A stretch of DNA of 37,898 bases from Peptostreptococcaceae bacterium (GCA_027064135.1 JAMOQG010000128.1:1-37898); one strand, 5' to 3'; counted from the first letter of the stretch, positions 1 through 9,220 are shown. Program-made: numbers and translations. Notes: generated by a model from the letters alone, not told the origin.

Positions 1-3000
1 TTTCATTTACTGGAACTGTTTTATCATTAATTGCTTTTATTTCTGGTTTTGTTGTATCTTCTACTGTTACTGTTCTTATTACTTCTACAGTATTTCCATC
101 TGTATCTGTTACTTTATATGTCACAGTATAATCTCCAACTACATTTTCATCTACTGTTCCCGTTATTACTATTTTATTTGTTATATCTCCATCTTCGTTA
201 TCTGTTGCTGTTACTCCGTCTGATTCATTAAATGAACTTCCTTTTTCTATTGTTGTATCTGCTATTCCTTCTATTACTGGTGGATACTTTACAATATCTT
301 TAGCAATTACTAAAACACCCACTATACTTTCAGGATGAATTGCTTCTGTATTTTCATCTTGTTTTACTAAGTCAACTGATTTAGTTGTAATGTTATTTTG
401 TCTCATCCAAATTTGACTTTCATTGTCATAAGTTTGTGTTTGACTAAACACTTTTGGATCTACATATTCTTTTTCATATGAATAAGTAAATGCTTCAGTT
501 GATTCAAGATTGTTAATTTTACTTGCTTCAATATATGTTCCACCATTTAATTTATAACTTCCAGATTCAACTACAATATAAGAAACAAGCTCATGATAAT
601 GATGATTAGTATCTCTATGCTTTGACCATTCTTCTAAAAAGACATCAAAACTATTTTCTGTTATATTTTTTACTCTTATATGAGTATAATTACCGCCTGT
701 ATATGATGCAATTTCTGCAATCACAATAGGGTTAACAAATTTATTATTCAACTGAATTGTATGCCATTCAGGAACGTCTGCTCTTCCTTCACCACTATCA
801 TTATGATAATCAACAACTACAGTATCCATTTCTCCAATAATTTTATCATTATTGTCTTTTAACACTCCTGCTTCTGTAGCCAAGTAATTAATTTCTCCAA
901 ATTTTTTTCCACCAGCAACAGTTTCTGCAAATGTATTAAATGAATTGTTATTAATTATATAATTATCATTTTTTAAATTATTAACATTTTGACCATTAGT
1001 TAAGATATCATTTCTTAAATTCCCAACTTCACTTGGTACTAAAGTTCTCATTTGTGCAAGTAAAACTAGTTTATTATATGAATTTACCAATGTGTTTTCT
1101 TCATTAGTTGATTTGCCAATTTCAACATCATTAACAACTGGTACAACTTCTACTATTTCCATATCAGTTGCAGTACTAATTGAAGCCGTTATTGTATTAT
1201 CTCCTGTATTATCAGGAATAAAATCAAATGAATATGTTCCATCATTATTATCTGATTCATTAATTTCTTTTAAATCATCTTTTAATACAATATTAAGTCC
1301 TGAAATCAAATCATCATATTGATCTTTTACTGTTACTGTTCCTATTACATTATTGCCTTCAATAACTTTATTTGAACTAACGTTTAAATCAATTGCATAT
1401 ATAGCATTCGCTTTTTGAACTGAAATATTCTCAAAATTAGTTACATCACTTGAATTTACAGTAGCTGTAACTTTATTTATTTTTCCATATGTTGGTGATA
1501 CTTTAACAGAATAAACTCCATTTCCAACATAGCTAACTGTCTCTGTAATTAAAGCAGCATCATCAAAGAAACTTACATCATAATTCTCATCATCAATAAT
1601 TTCATTATATTGATCTCGAATAGTAACATAAGCAAATGTTGTTTCTCCATCTTTAACAGTATTATTTTCTACTGTTAATTTTGTATATTCATTTGAATAA
1701 ACTGATTCAGCTTTTAATACATTCCTAAAATACACAGGCGAATCAAATGTTACATTTTTATAATTTTCAGACCAAATCCAATTAACATTATTTAATAAAG
1801 TGCTAATTGAAGATTTATTCCAATACCTATCAATATCTTCATCTGGAATAATTGTTGCATTTTTCCAATTTTCATTATTAGATTTATAATCTATATCATA
1901 CCAATTATAAGTATTTCCATTATTTTCATATACTGATGGTAAATATAATGTCCCATCTGAAGATTCATTAGCTTCATAATATCTAAACCAACTGTTATCA
2001 GTTTTTAATAACTCACCATTTGCAGTTCTATATACTGCACTAAATCCTGATATAGTTGCATTTCCTTCATTTCTATCATAACCTTTTACAGCAATTACAA
2101 CTTCATCTTTATTTAATGAATCAACATAATAACCATCAACTATATTCCATTCATGCGAATCACTTCCGACCTTTACGCCATTGAAGTAAACAGTATAACC
2201 ATCATCAACAGTAATATATAAATTTGGCTCTAAAATTGTAACAGGATCAGAACTTACTTTATCACCCGGTAATAAATCATTACCCATAAGAGGTGTCACT
2301 TCAAATGTAATATCTTTATTTACCCATTCTTCTTTTACAACTAAAGTATTACCATTTTCATCAGCAATTTCCATATCATCTAAGAACCATTTAAGTTCTA
2401 CATTTCCATCATTATTACTCATGTCATATGAACCAGTTAAAGTTTTTCCAACTTTTAATTCTCCAGTTATATTTACATTATCTACTGTTAAGAATTCAGC
2501 TTTAGTTCCTTGAGCCATACCATAAATTGCATTATCTATACTTAAATTTACAGTGTTCTTAATTGTAAAATCATTATTTAATGAAGATATTTTTTTACCA
2601 TATCCAATATACATTACATCATTTACCACTGCCATACCATAAATATTTTCAATGTCTAATGTAGCAACTACACTTGCATCATAATCATAAAAATTATTAA
2701 AATCTATTTTTATTATTTTTTTATCTTTTGATGCAAAATAAAGATTCCCATTAAAAGCAACAATATCACCTTCAGATTGATAACCTGTTTCTTTTACTAA
2801 AGTAGTTGTAGTTCCATCATATGCATAAACATTACCATTTTCTACATAATAAAATTTTCCATTATTATATTCAAGTGAATTTATATTTGAATCTCCTAAT
2901 TCCGCTATTATTGAACCTTCAGAATCTAAATTAAATAATTTATGATTTCTAACACCATAAAGTTCATTATCTTTATTTGCAATATCAAAATATAAATTAT

Positions 3001-3214
3001 TTTTATCTTCTACTTTATATAAATAATCATATTCTGGATAATATTTATATATTTTTTTATCCTGATCTTGAATATAAAAGAAATCTGTATCTCCTTCATC
3101 AATCAAAATATGTTCTTGAGTACTTCCTGCTCCATTCTCTGCAAATACTGGAATACTCATTATTAATAATGCTATTATTATAACTATTGCAAATACTTTT
3201 TTAGTTCTTATCAT
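1..3214 (-). CDS. Large secreted multidomain surface protein (adhesin-like), 3' end outside window
   Basis: My own translation from the ATG at 3214 stays open to the window edge, giving at least 1071 residues. AGGAGG at 3219-3224 supports the start. Residues 1-25 form a signal peptide (Lys-rich start, hydrophobic core, VFA cleavage site). Then come a repetitive propeller-like part (about 30-230), an Ig-like segment with the ITGELKVGKTLTGSY pattern (235-320), a possible carbohydrate-binding segment (325-490), two Big/invasin-like Ig segments (500-690), a tandem region with the pattern NPIVIAEIASY...VKNITENSFDVFLEEW (790-965, H-type-lectin-like by eye), and DUF5011/HYR-like Ig repeats from about 980 to the edge. 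This is a cell-surface or secreted protein, probably for adhesion or carbohydrate binding. The anchor would lie outside the window. It follows a c-di-GMP-II type riboswitch. Domain names are inferred from patterns, not searched. Confidence 0.85.
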   Translation of the reverse strand, partial: MIRTKKVFAIVIIIALLIMSIPVFAENGAGSTQEHILIDEGDTDFFYIQDQDKKIYKYYPEYDYLYKVEDKNNLYFDIANKDNELYGVRNHKLFNLDSEGSIIAELGDSNINSLEYNNGKFYYVENGNVYAYDGTTTTLVKETGYQSEGDIVAFNGNLYFASKDKKIIKIDFNNFYDYDASVVATLDIENIYGMAVVNDVMYIGYGKKISSLNNDFTIKNTVNLSIDNAIYGMAQGTKAEFLTVDNVNITGELKVGKTLTGSYDMSNNDGNVELKWFLDDMEIADENGNTLVVKEEWVNKDITFEVTPLMGNDLLPGDKVSSDPVTILEPNLYITVDDGYTVYFNGVKVGSDSHEWNIVDGYYVDSLNKDEVVIAVKGYDRNEGNATISGFSAVYRTANGELLKTDNSWFRYYEANESSDGTLYLPSVYENNGNTYNWYDIDYKSNNENWKNATIIPDEDIDRYWNKSSISTLLNNVNWIWSENYKNVTFDSPVYFRNVLKAESVYSNEYTKLTVENNTVKDGETTFAYVTIRDQYNEIIDDENYDVSFFDDAALITETVSYVGNGVYSVKVSPTYGKINKVTATVNSSDVTNFENISVQKANAIYAIDLNVSSNKVIEGNNVIGTVTVKDQYDDLISGLNIVLKDDLKEINESDNNDGTYSFDFIPDNTGDNTITASISTATDMEIVEVVPVVNDVEIGKSTNEENTLVNSYNKLVLLAQMRTLVPSEVGNLRNDILTNGQNVNNLKNDNYIINNNSFNTFAETVAGGKKFGEINYLATEAGVLKDNNDKIIGEMDTVVVDYHNDSGEGRADVPEWHTIQLNNKFVNPIVIAEIASYTGGNYTHIRVKNITENSFDVFLEEWSKHRDTNHHYHELVSYIVVESGSYKLNGGTYIEASKINNLESTEAFTYSYEKEYVDPKVFSQTQTYDNESQIWMRQNNITTKSVDLVKQDENTEAIHPESIVGVLVIAKDIVKYPPVIEGIADTTIEKGSSFNESDGVTATDNEDGDITNKIVITGTVDENVVGDYTVTYKVTDTDGNTVEVIRTVTVEDTTKPEIKAINDKTVPVNE

Positions 3215-3252
3215 ATAACCTCCTAAATATGCTTTTCTATGTAAAATTTCTA

Positions 3253-3281
3253 CAAAAAAAGCAACCATTTATGCCGGTTGC
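3253..3281 (-). terminator. Intrinsic terminator, expression platform of the riboswitch
   Basis: On the minus strand GCAACC (3281-3276) pairs perfectly with GGTTGC (3266-3261) across a 9-nt loop and is followed by seven T. The 5' arm is the same GCAACC that the aptamer needs for its pseudoknot, so aptamer folding and terminator folding exclude each other. That predicts transcription when ligand is bound. Confidence 0.8.
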
Positions 3282-3342
3282 ACTAGTTACTCCTTATACA
3301 CAAAGTGCCCATCTATAATGTATAATTCGACGTATCATATAT
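3267..3342 (-). ncRNA. Cyclic di-GMP-II riboswitch aptamer
   Basis: The minus strand carries GGGCAC (3310-3305) followed 24 nt later by AGTGCAACCG, which matches from memory the conserved core of the class II c-di-GMP aptamer, including a GAGTAACTAGTGCAACCG-like 3' side. ATATATG (3342-3336) and CATAAAT (3273-3267) can form the closing P1 helix with one mismatch. The total of about 76 nt is the usual size. It lies between a sigma-A promoter and the surface-protein gene and overlaps a terminator. The call rests on conserved bases; a covariance search was not run. Confidence 0.82.
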
Positions 3343-3381
3343 TCTTAATTTTTATATAATTTTAATTAATACTTACTCCTC

Positions 3382-3410
3382 ATTATATCCTATTAAGATG
3401 TTTTTTACAA
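3382..3410 (-). promoter_or_regulatory. Sigma-A promoter of the riboswitch-surface protein transcript
   Basis: On the minus strand TTGTAA, a 17 bp spacer and a perfect TATAAT. Transcription would begin near 3375, about 33 nt before the aptamer. The remaining sequence from 3411 to 3484 shows nothing else I can assign. Confidence 0.65.
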
Positions 3411-3484
3411 TCGTTTTCTACAATTAATACTTACAAATACACGCTTGGTTTGTTAATAATTTGCCTTAAAATATTTTTAATATT

Positions 3485-3507
3485 AAAAAGAGGCCTAAAA
3501 GACCTCT
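3485..3507 (-). terminator. Terminator of the monosaccharide ABC operon
   Basis: Minus strand AGAGGTC, loop TTTTA, GGCCTCT (7 bp, one G-U pair) then TTTTT, directly after the mmsB stop codon. Confidence 0.85.
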
Positions 3508-3515
3508 CATAAATA

Positions 3516-4697
3516 TTAATTATTTTTTTTCATATTACGTGTTCTTACATCAAATACTACAGCAGCTACTAATACAAGTCCTCTTATCATATATTGATAT
3601 GAAACACCAACATTCATTAAATCCATTCCTTTTGTTAAAGATGCCATAACAAGCGCACCAATAAGTGATCCCGTTACTTTTCCAACACCGCCGCCAGCTG
3701 AAACACCACCAACATAAGCTCCTGCGATTGCATCTAACTCAAAAAGATTTCCTGCTGTTGGAGCAGCAGATTGTAGCCTTGCTGTAAATAAGATGCCTGA
3801 TAATGCCGCAAGCATTGTCATTGAACCAAATACAACAAATGTAATGTAATTAACACTAATACCACTTAATTCAGCAGCCTCGGGATTTCCACCAACTGCA
3901 TATATATGCCGTCCTAAAATTGTATTTGTTGTAATAAAATGATAAACCGCTACTACAATACCTACAATTACCATAGTCCACGACAACCCTTTATATACAG
4001 ATATTTTAAATACAAAATACATTACAACGACTGATACTAACACCATACCAAAATTAAATACAAAATTAGAAGGTACATCAAGTCCATACTCCTGTTTCTT
4101 TTTTCTATTTTTAATCTGTGTATATATATATCCAATTACTCCAACTACACCAATAAGAAAAGTTAATACATGAAACCCTTCAATATGCATGATATCTGGT
4201 ATAAAACCATTTCCTATAGCATTAAAAACCTCATTTCCAGTAAATATAGTTTCGCTATGTGATACATTAATAAGTGCTCCTCTAAAAAATAACATTCCTG
4301 CTAAAGTTACTACAAAAGCTGGCACTCCAAGTTTAGCGACTACATAACCATTTAACATACCTAATGCAATACCTATCAGCATTACCAAAGGAATAATTAC
4401 ATATATCGGAAGTCCAACTTTAGATGATAATATTGCGGCAACTGCTCCTAAAAATCCAGCTACTGACCCAACAGACAGATCGATATGTCTAATTACAATT
4501 ACTAATGTCATTCCAACTGCTAATACTGCAATATATCCTGTCATATCCATAAGATCCGATAGCACTCTTGGTGATAAAAATAATCCTCTTGATAAAATGC
4601 TAAATATTAGCATAATCCCACCTAAAGCAATATACATCCCATAATCACGAATATGACTCTTAAACATCGTTGTCAATTCATTTAATTTGCTATTCAT
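3516..4697 (-). CDS. mmsB: Multiple-monosaccharide ABC transporter permease
   Basis: A 393-residue polytopic membrane protein of the sugar ABC permease family (BPD_transp_2), at the length usual for MmsB/GguB and XylH. Hydrophobic segments run through the protein. The family motif around IRHIDLSVGSVAG (about residues 69-81) and the C-terminal GAYVGGVSAGGGVGKVTGSL stretch are clear. It forms the membrane channel for the sugar delivered by the ChvE-like lipoprotein and is driven by MmsA. GGAGGA lies just upstream of the ATG and overlaps the mmsA stop codon, so the two are translationally coupled. XylH is the close alternative; the ChvE-like partner favours MmsB/GguB. Substrates are probably several pentoses or hexoses. 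Confidence 0.9.
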   Translation of the reverse strand: MNSKLNELTTMFKSHIRDYGMYIALGGIMLIFSILSRGLFLSPRVLSDLMDMTGYIAVLAVGMTLVIVIRHIDLSVGSVAGFLGAVAAILSSKVGLPIYVIIPLVMLIGIALGMLNGYVVAKLGVPAFVVTLAGMLFFRGALINVSHSETIFTGNEVFNAIGNGFIPDIMHIEGFHVLTFLIGVVGVIGYIYTQIKNRKKKQEYGLDVPSNFVFNFGMVLVSVVVMYFVFKISVYKGLSWTMVIVGIVVAVYHFITTNTILGRHIYAVGGNPEAAELSGISVNYITFVVFGSMTMLAALSGILFTARLQSAAPTAGNLFELDAIAGAYVGGVSAGGGVGKVTGSLIGALVMASLTKGMDLMNVGVSYQYMIRGLVLVAAVVFDVRTRNMKKNN

Positions 4698-4705
4698 AAT
4701 TCCTC

Positions 4706-6226
4706 CTATAATGTCGCCATTTTCATAATTTTTTCTTGAGTTGCTTCATTTGCATCTAAAACGCCTGTCATTTTACCTTCAGCCATAACATATATTCTAT
4801 CACTCATGCCAAGTACTTCAGGCAATTCTGAAGAAATCATTATTACACTTAATCCTGATTCAACTAATTTATTCATAATAGTATAAATTTCATATTTGGC
4901 ACCAACATCAATTCCTCTAGTTGGTTCATCAAGAATCAAAATTTGCGGTTCTACAAATAGCCATTTCGCAATAGCAACTTTCTGTTGATTACCACCACTT
5001 AAATTATTAACTTCTTGTTCGATAGATGGAGTTTTAATACTAAGTGATTTAACAAATTCATTAACAACTTTAATTTCTTCATTTTTATTTACAACTAATT
5101 TTTCTGCAATAGACTTTAGATTACTAATTGTAATATTCTGTTTAATATCATCAATTAAAATTAATCCATTACCTTTTCTATCTTCTGATACATATGCTAA
5201 ACCTTTAGCAATTGCATCTTTGGTTGTAGGAATCTTAACCAATTCATTATTAATATATATCTCACCTGTGATATCATAATTTTTGTAATTCCCAAAAATA
5301 CTATGTGCAAATTCAGTACGACCAGCCCCCATAATACCCGCAATACCAACTATTTCACCTTTATGAATTTTAAAATCTACATTCTTCACTACATTTCTTG
5401 CAAGTTTCCTATCATATGAAGTTAAATTTTTAACCTCTAATTTAATTTCATCTGATTTTTCAACTTCAATTTTAGGGAAAATATCATCAATTTCACGTCC
5501 AACCATATATTTAATGATGTCTTTTTCTATTATTTCTTCTTTTTCCTTATAAAGAGAACATATAGTTTGACCATCTCTTAAAACAGTTACTGTATCTGCA
5601 ATAGCTGTTACTTCTTTCAATTTATGAGAAATCATTATACATGTTACACCTAAATTTTTCAATTCCATAATAAGCTCTAATAAATTTTCACTATCATCTT
5701 CATTAAGAGCTGAAGTTGGCTCATCTAAAATTAATAAACTAACATCTTTACTTAAAGCTTTTGCAATTTCTACTAATTGCTGCTTTCCAACACCTAAATC
5801 TTTAATCTTAACATCAGGATTTACATCTAATTTTACTTTTTCTAACATTTTTTTTGCTTGATTTCGAGTTTCATTCCAATTAATTATTTTATTCTTATGT
5901 ATTTCATGTCCTAAATAAATATTTTCATATACAGACATATATGGTATTAATGCTAGCTCTTGATAAATAATTGATATTCCTTGATTCTCACTATCATTAA
6001 TACGAGCAAATCGCATTACTTCATCATTAAATACTATATCGCCCTCATAATTCCCGTAGGAATATACCCCTCCAAGCACTTTCATCAAAGTAGATTTTCC
6101 AGCACCATTTTCACCAACCAAACAATGAATTTCTCCACGTTTAACTGTGAAATTTACATTATCCAAAGCTTTCACACCTGGAAATTCTTTAGTTATATTT
6201 CTCATTTCTAAAATATTATCAGTCAT
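4706..6226 (-). CDS. mmsA: Multiple-monosaccharide ABC transporter ATP-binding protein
   Basis: A 506-residue double ATPase of the sugar-import type (MglA/XylG/GguA). The first cassette has Walker A GENGAGKS and LILDEPTSAL, with a degenerate signature LGVGKQQL. The second has the usual degenerate Walker A GIMGAGRTE, an intact NLSGGNQQKVAIAKW signature and ILDEPTRGIDVGAK. It powers sugar uptake with the MmsB permease and the ChvE-like binding protein. The ATG at 6226 is chosen because GGGAG sits 5-8 nt upstream; the TTG four codons earlier would itself lie in that ribosome site. It follows chvE after a strong hairpin and couples to mmsB downstream. Confidence 0.92.
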   Translation of the reverse strand: MTDNILEMRNITKEFPGVKALDNVNFTVKRGEIHCLVGENGAGKSTLMKVLGGVYSYGNYEGDIVFNDEVMRFARINDSENQGISIIYQELALIPYMSVYENIYLGHEIHKNKIINWNETRNQAKKMLEKVKLDVNPDVKIKDLGVGKQQLVEIAKALSKDVSLLILDEPTSALNEDDSENLLELIMELKNLGVTCIMISHKLKEVTAIADTVTVLRDGQTICSLYKEKEEIIEKDIIKYMVGREIDDIFPKIEVEKSDEIKLEVKNLTSYDRKLARNVVKNVDFKIHKGEIVGIAGIMGAGRTEFAHSIFGNYKNYDITGEIYINNELVKIPTTKDAIAKGLAYVSEDRKGNGLILIDDIKQNITISNLKSIAEKLVVNKNEEIKVVNEFVKSLSIKTPSIEQEVNNLSGGNQQKVAIAKWLFVEPQILILDEPTRGIDVGAKYEIYTIMNKLVESGLSVIMISSELPEVLGMSDRIYVMAEGKMTGVLDANEATQEKIMKMATL

Positions 6227-6255
6227 AAATTCTCCCAACTCATCAGAATAGTTAT

Positions 6256-6285
6256 AAAAATAGTGACAGATTTCTCCGTCACTAT
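6256..6285 (-). terminator. Hairpin between binding-protein and ATPase genes (partial terminator)
   Basis: Minus strand: an 11 bp stem (ATAGTGACGGA with TCTGTCACTAT, one G-U) closed by a GAAA tetraloop and followed by TTTTT. It lies 17 bp after the chvE stop. Such hairpins commonly stop most transcripts or protect the upstream mRNA, giving more binding protein than ATPase. Confidence 0.8.
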
Positions 6286-6302
6286 CTGTGCTATTAAGTA
6301 AT

Positions 6303-7388
6303 TTACTTCAATCCAGTAAATTCGCTAGCATCATAATATCCAGAATCAATAATTGTTTCTTTAACATTATCTTGTGTAACAGTAATTACTGCAATATCTT
6401 TTGCAGGTACATTAATTTTACCATTGTCATATGATCCATTAGTTTCTACAGCATTTCCATCTAATACATCTATAGCAATTCCTAATGCGCCTTTAACTAA
6501 ATCACGTACATCTTTTAATACAGTCATATTTTGTTTTCCATCGATTACATATTGAATAGATGGTTTTTCAGCATCTTGACCAGTAATATATATTTCTAAA
6601 CCTGGCTCTTTTGAATATTGATCATAAAGAGTTCTAGCAGTTCCATCATTTGGTGCTAATATAAATGTTTTACCTGATGGTGGAGCAGCAGTAATGTGAG
6701 ATTCAGCTTTAGCTTTAGCAACTTCCGGTTTCCAATCAGTTGTAATTTGTCCAATTATCTCAGACATTTGAGTTCTATCTAATACAGCAACATCTTTGTA
6801 TTCAACAGCTTTTGATGAATTTTTTACAACGAAAGTTCCATCAGCAATTTTTGGTTGTAATACATTCCAAGCACCTTCAAAGAATAAGAATGCATTGTTG
6901 TCAGTTGCAGCTCCTGCATATAAATATAAATTTTGTTTAGTTTCGCCTTTTAAGCTATCTACTAAATATTGTGCTTGAGCTTCTCCTACAGAAACTGAGT
7001 TAAATGTTGCATAATAATCTACAGCATCTGTATCTGTAACTAATCTATCGTAAGAAATAACTGTTACGCCTTCTGCTTTTGCAGCTTCAACAGCAGCTCC
7101 AGCAGCTTTACCATCTTGAGGTGTAATAATTAAGACCTTAATTCCTTTTGATAATAATGTTTCAACATTTTGTTTTTCTTTTGCTGGATCTCCTTGGCTA
7201 AATAAAATTTCAGCACTATAATCTGAACTCTCTAATAATGCATTAAATCTTGCTTCATCTTGTACCCAACGTGGTTCTTCTTTAGTAGGTAAAACTATAC
7301 CAATATCTGTAGTAGCTTTTGCAGAACAACCAACAAACGCACTTGAGATCATTGCAAGCGCAAGTATTAAAATAAGTAACTTTTTCAA
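6303..7388 (-). CDS. chvE: ChvE-like multiple-sugar-binding lipoprotein
   Basis: A periplasmic-binding-protein-like (LacI/RbsB type) solute receptor of about 361 residues. Phrases such as IGIVLPTKEEPRWVQDEARF, SYDRLVTDTDAVDYYATF, DNNAFLFFEGAWNVLQP and ITGQDAEKPSIQYVIDG match the ChvE family from memory. The N-terminus is a lipoprotein signal (KK, hydrophobic core, AFVGC) with the lipidated Cys near residue 21; the -3 Phe is slightly unusual. I start it at TTG 7388: AAGGGG at 7398-7403 is 9 nt from that codon but touches the ATG at 7397, which therefore cannot use it. It captures sugars for MmsA/MmsB. A cre-like site upstream suggests catabolite control. Confidence 0.88.
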   Translation of the reverse strand: MKKLLILILALAMISSAFVGCSAKATTDIGIVLPTKEEPRWVQDEARFNALLESSDYSAEILFSQGDPAKEKQNVETLLSKGIKVLIITPQDGKAAGAAVEAAKAEGVTVISYDRLVTDTDAVDYYATFNSVSVGEAQAQYLVDSLKGETKQNLYLYAGAATDNNAFLFFEGAWNVLQPKIADGTFVVKNSSKAVEYKDVAVLDRTQMSEIIGQITTDWKPEVAKAKAESHITAAPPSGKTFILAPNDGTARTLYDQYSKEPGLEIYITGQDAEKPSIQYVIDGKQNMTVLKDVRDLVKGALGIAIDVLDGNAVETNGSYDNGKINVPAKDIAVITVTQDNVKETIIDSGYYDASEFTGLK

Positions 7389-7420
7389 ATAAATCATCCC
7401 CTTATATAATTTTATATGAT

Positions 7421-7434
7421 AGAAAGCGTTTTCC
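7421..7434. promoter_or_regulatory. cre-like catabolite repression operator
   Basis: AGAAAGCGTTTTCC matches 12 of 14 positions of the CcpA consensus TGWAARCGYTWWCW. It lies about 33 bp upstream of the chvE start, where binding would block transcription. Another LacI-family repressor is possible. I could not define a convincing -35/-10 pair nearby, and see nothing else in 7435-7600. Confidence 0.6.
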
Positions 7435-7596
7435 TATCTCGTTACCAAAATAATATCACTCTATAATATAAATTATTTGTTACAATTCTTGATATTATTG
7501 TTTTATTATATTAATTTGATTGAAAAATAAATTACTTTTAATACTTATAGCATATATTTAACTTAAGAAGGATTATTTTGCAAAATAACTTATAAA

Positions 7597-7636
7597 TAAA
7601 AAAACAGCCTTACACTTTTAATAATGCACAACTGTT
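7597..7636 (-). terminator. Possible terminator after the HD-GYP gene
   Basis: Minus strand AACAG...CTGTT followed by TTTTTTT, 18 bp after the stop. The stem is only 5 bp with a long weakly paired interior, so the call is tentative. Confidence 0.4.
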
Positions 7637-7653
7637 TATAATTTTTAATATTT

Positions 7654-9093
7654 TTAAAAAGTTCTATTCAATTCTTTATTTACAAAACCCTCTTCATCTA
7701 ACAGTTTTAGAAAAACTTCGCATATCTTTGGCGAAAACTGCTTTCCACAATTATTCTTAATCTCCTGAATTGCATTTTCTTTTGAAAGTGATTTTCTATA
7801 AGGTCTATCAGTTGTCATTGCGTCATAAGCATCAGCGACTGAAATAATTTGAGTTTCAAGTGAAATCTCATCACCTTTTAAACCACTTGGATATCCTTTA
7901 CCATCCCATCTTTCATGATGATGTTTTACACTAATTCTTATTTTGGCTAAACTATTAATAGACTGAAGCACTTTTGCTCCATTAGATGGATGCTCTTTAA
8001 CAATTTCATACTCTTCATCTGTTAATTTGTCAGTTTTATTTAATAATTCATATGGAATAAAAGTTTTTCCAATATCATGAAGTAAGCCAGTCAAATATAA
8101 ATCATTAACTTCTCTTGAAGACATTTTTAAATATTTACCAATTCTAGATGCAATATCAGCAACCCCTAAAGAATGACCTTTTGTATATTTATCATGAAAT
8201 TCAAGCATATTTGTCATAGCCTCAACTATTTCTATTAATTTGTTTTCTTCAAACTCTTGATATACATTTGCTTCATAATAAGATTCAATAATTGAACTAA
8301 TCGCTTCCATAACTTTTAAATCATTCTCATTATAAGATTCATTATTTTTAATATCTAATTCAAGAAATAATCCTCCAATTAATTTGTTTTTAAATTCTAA
8401 TCTTAAATATAAAATTTCTTTTGAATTAGGTACTATTTTAACAAATTGATCCATTCTATTTTGATCTATTATTAATTTAATACTAGAATTTTCTATTTTA
8501 TATATATTATTTTCCGGATAAATTTTGTTTACAATAGATTCTTCTAATTTAAAATCAATTAACCCTTTATAATCATATCCATCAACTTCAATTGGTTTTA
8601 CAAAACCATTCTCAAAAATAAAAATCATTCCTGAATCAAATTTATAAATTATATCCTTTATAAGATTATAAATTTCTGATAAGAATTCTTTCTCAGAATA
8701 TTTTTTAGTTATACTAAAATCAGATATCGATCCAATTATAAGCTCGTATTTTTTAATATTAAAATTTAATTCATTATTTAATGCATCAATATTTTGACTA
8801 TATGCTTCTAATTGAGAATAAAGAGCTTCTATTTCATCTTTTTGTTCAGTCATTTCTTCGTAATCTTTTTTTATTTCATCAATTAAATTTTTTCTTTTAA
8901 TAAATAATTTTTTTATAATTGTTCCAGTTATTCCACCGAATAGAATTGGAACAATATAAAATTTCAACTCAATAACAATTTTGTTATATGTAAAAAATTT
9001 CTGTGTTGCTGAAAAAACACTCAATATAATTGCTCCTATTAAAAAACCTTTTATTAATTCAATTACATCATTCTTATTACTATTACTAATCAT
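7654..9093 (-). CDS. Membrane-anchored HD-GYP domain phosphodiesterase
   Basis: 479 residues. Two membrane segments at about 10-33 and 41-62, a coiled coil at 65-115, a GAF-like sensor at about 125-280 and a C-terminal HD-GYP domain (290-475). The metal and catalytic motifs are intact: HSLGVA, LLHDIGK (about 337-343), KHHHERWDGKGYPSGLKG (about 388-405) and the SVADAYDAMTTDRPYR stretch typical of the family. HD-GYP enzymes hydrolyse c-di-GMP to pGpG/GMP. ATG 9093 is preferred over the in-frame ATG at 9147 because AAAGG lies 8 nt upstream of it and the short extension has no family resemblance. It is divergent from a GGDEF gene, so the pair makes and degrades the same messenger. Confidence 0.87.
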   Translation of the reverse strand: MISNSNKNDVIELIKGFLIGAIILSVFSATQKFFTYNKIVIELKFYIVPILFGGITGTIIKKLFIKRKNLIDEIKKDYEEMTEQKDEIEALYSQLEAYSQNIDALNNELNFNIKKYELIIGSISDFSITKKYSEKEFLSEIYNLIKDIIYKFDSGMIFIFENGFVKPIEVDGYDYKGLIDFKLEESIVNKIYPENNIYKIENSSIKLIIDQNRMDQFVKIVPNSKEILYLRLEFKNKLIGGLFLELDIKNNESYNENDLKVMEAISSIIESYYEANVYQEFEENKLIEIVEAMTNMLEFHDKYTKGHSLGVADIASRIGKYLKMSSREVNDLYLTGLLHDIGKTFIPYELLNKTDKLTDEEYEIVKEHPSNGAKVLQSINSLAKIRISVKHHHERWDGKGYPSGLKGDEISLETQIISVADAYDAMTTDRPYRKSLSKENAIQEIKNNCGKQFSPKICEVFLKLLDEEGFVNKELNRTF

Positions 9094-9141
9094 TTTAAGA
9101 CCTTTCTTGTTATGTTGTATAATTTTACAAACAAAATTCAT

Positions 9142-9170
9142 TTGCAAAACTGTTATTTATCTTATATTAT
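9142..9170 (+). promoter_or_regulatory. Sigma-A promoter of the PAS-GGDEF gene
   Basis: TTGCAA, 17 bp, TATTAT. Transcription would start near 9177, about 44 nt before the ATG. It sits in the short divergent region shared with the HD-GYP gene, whose own promoter I could not pinpoint. Confidence 0.65.
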
Positions 9171-9220
9171 TGTATCATAAGATTATTAATTAGTGTATTT
9201 TTTTAATAGGTAGGTTATTA

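Noticed and set aside
3516-7388. Calling the sugar importer a xylose transporter (xylFGH)
   Set aside because: The binding protein is closer to ChvE by several phrases, and the permease fits MmsB/GguB; a single-sugar name would overstate what is seen.
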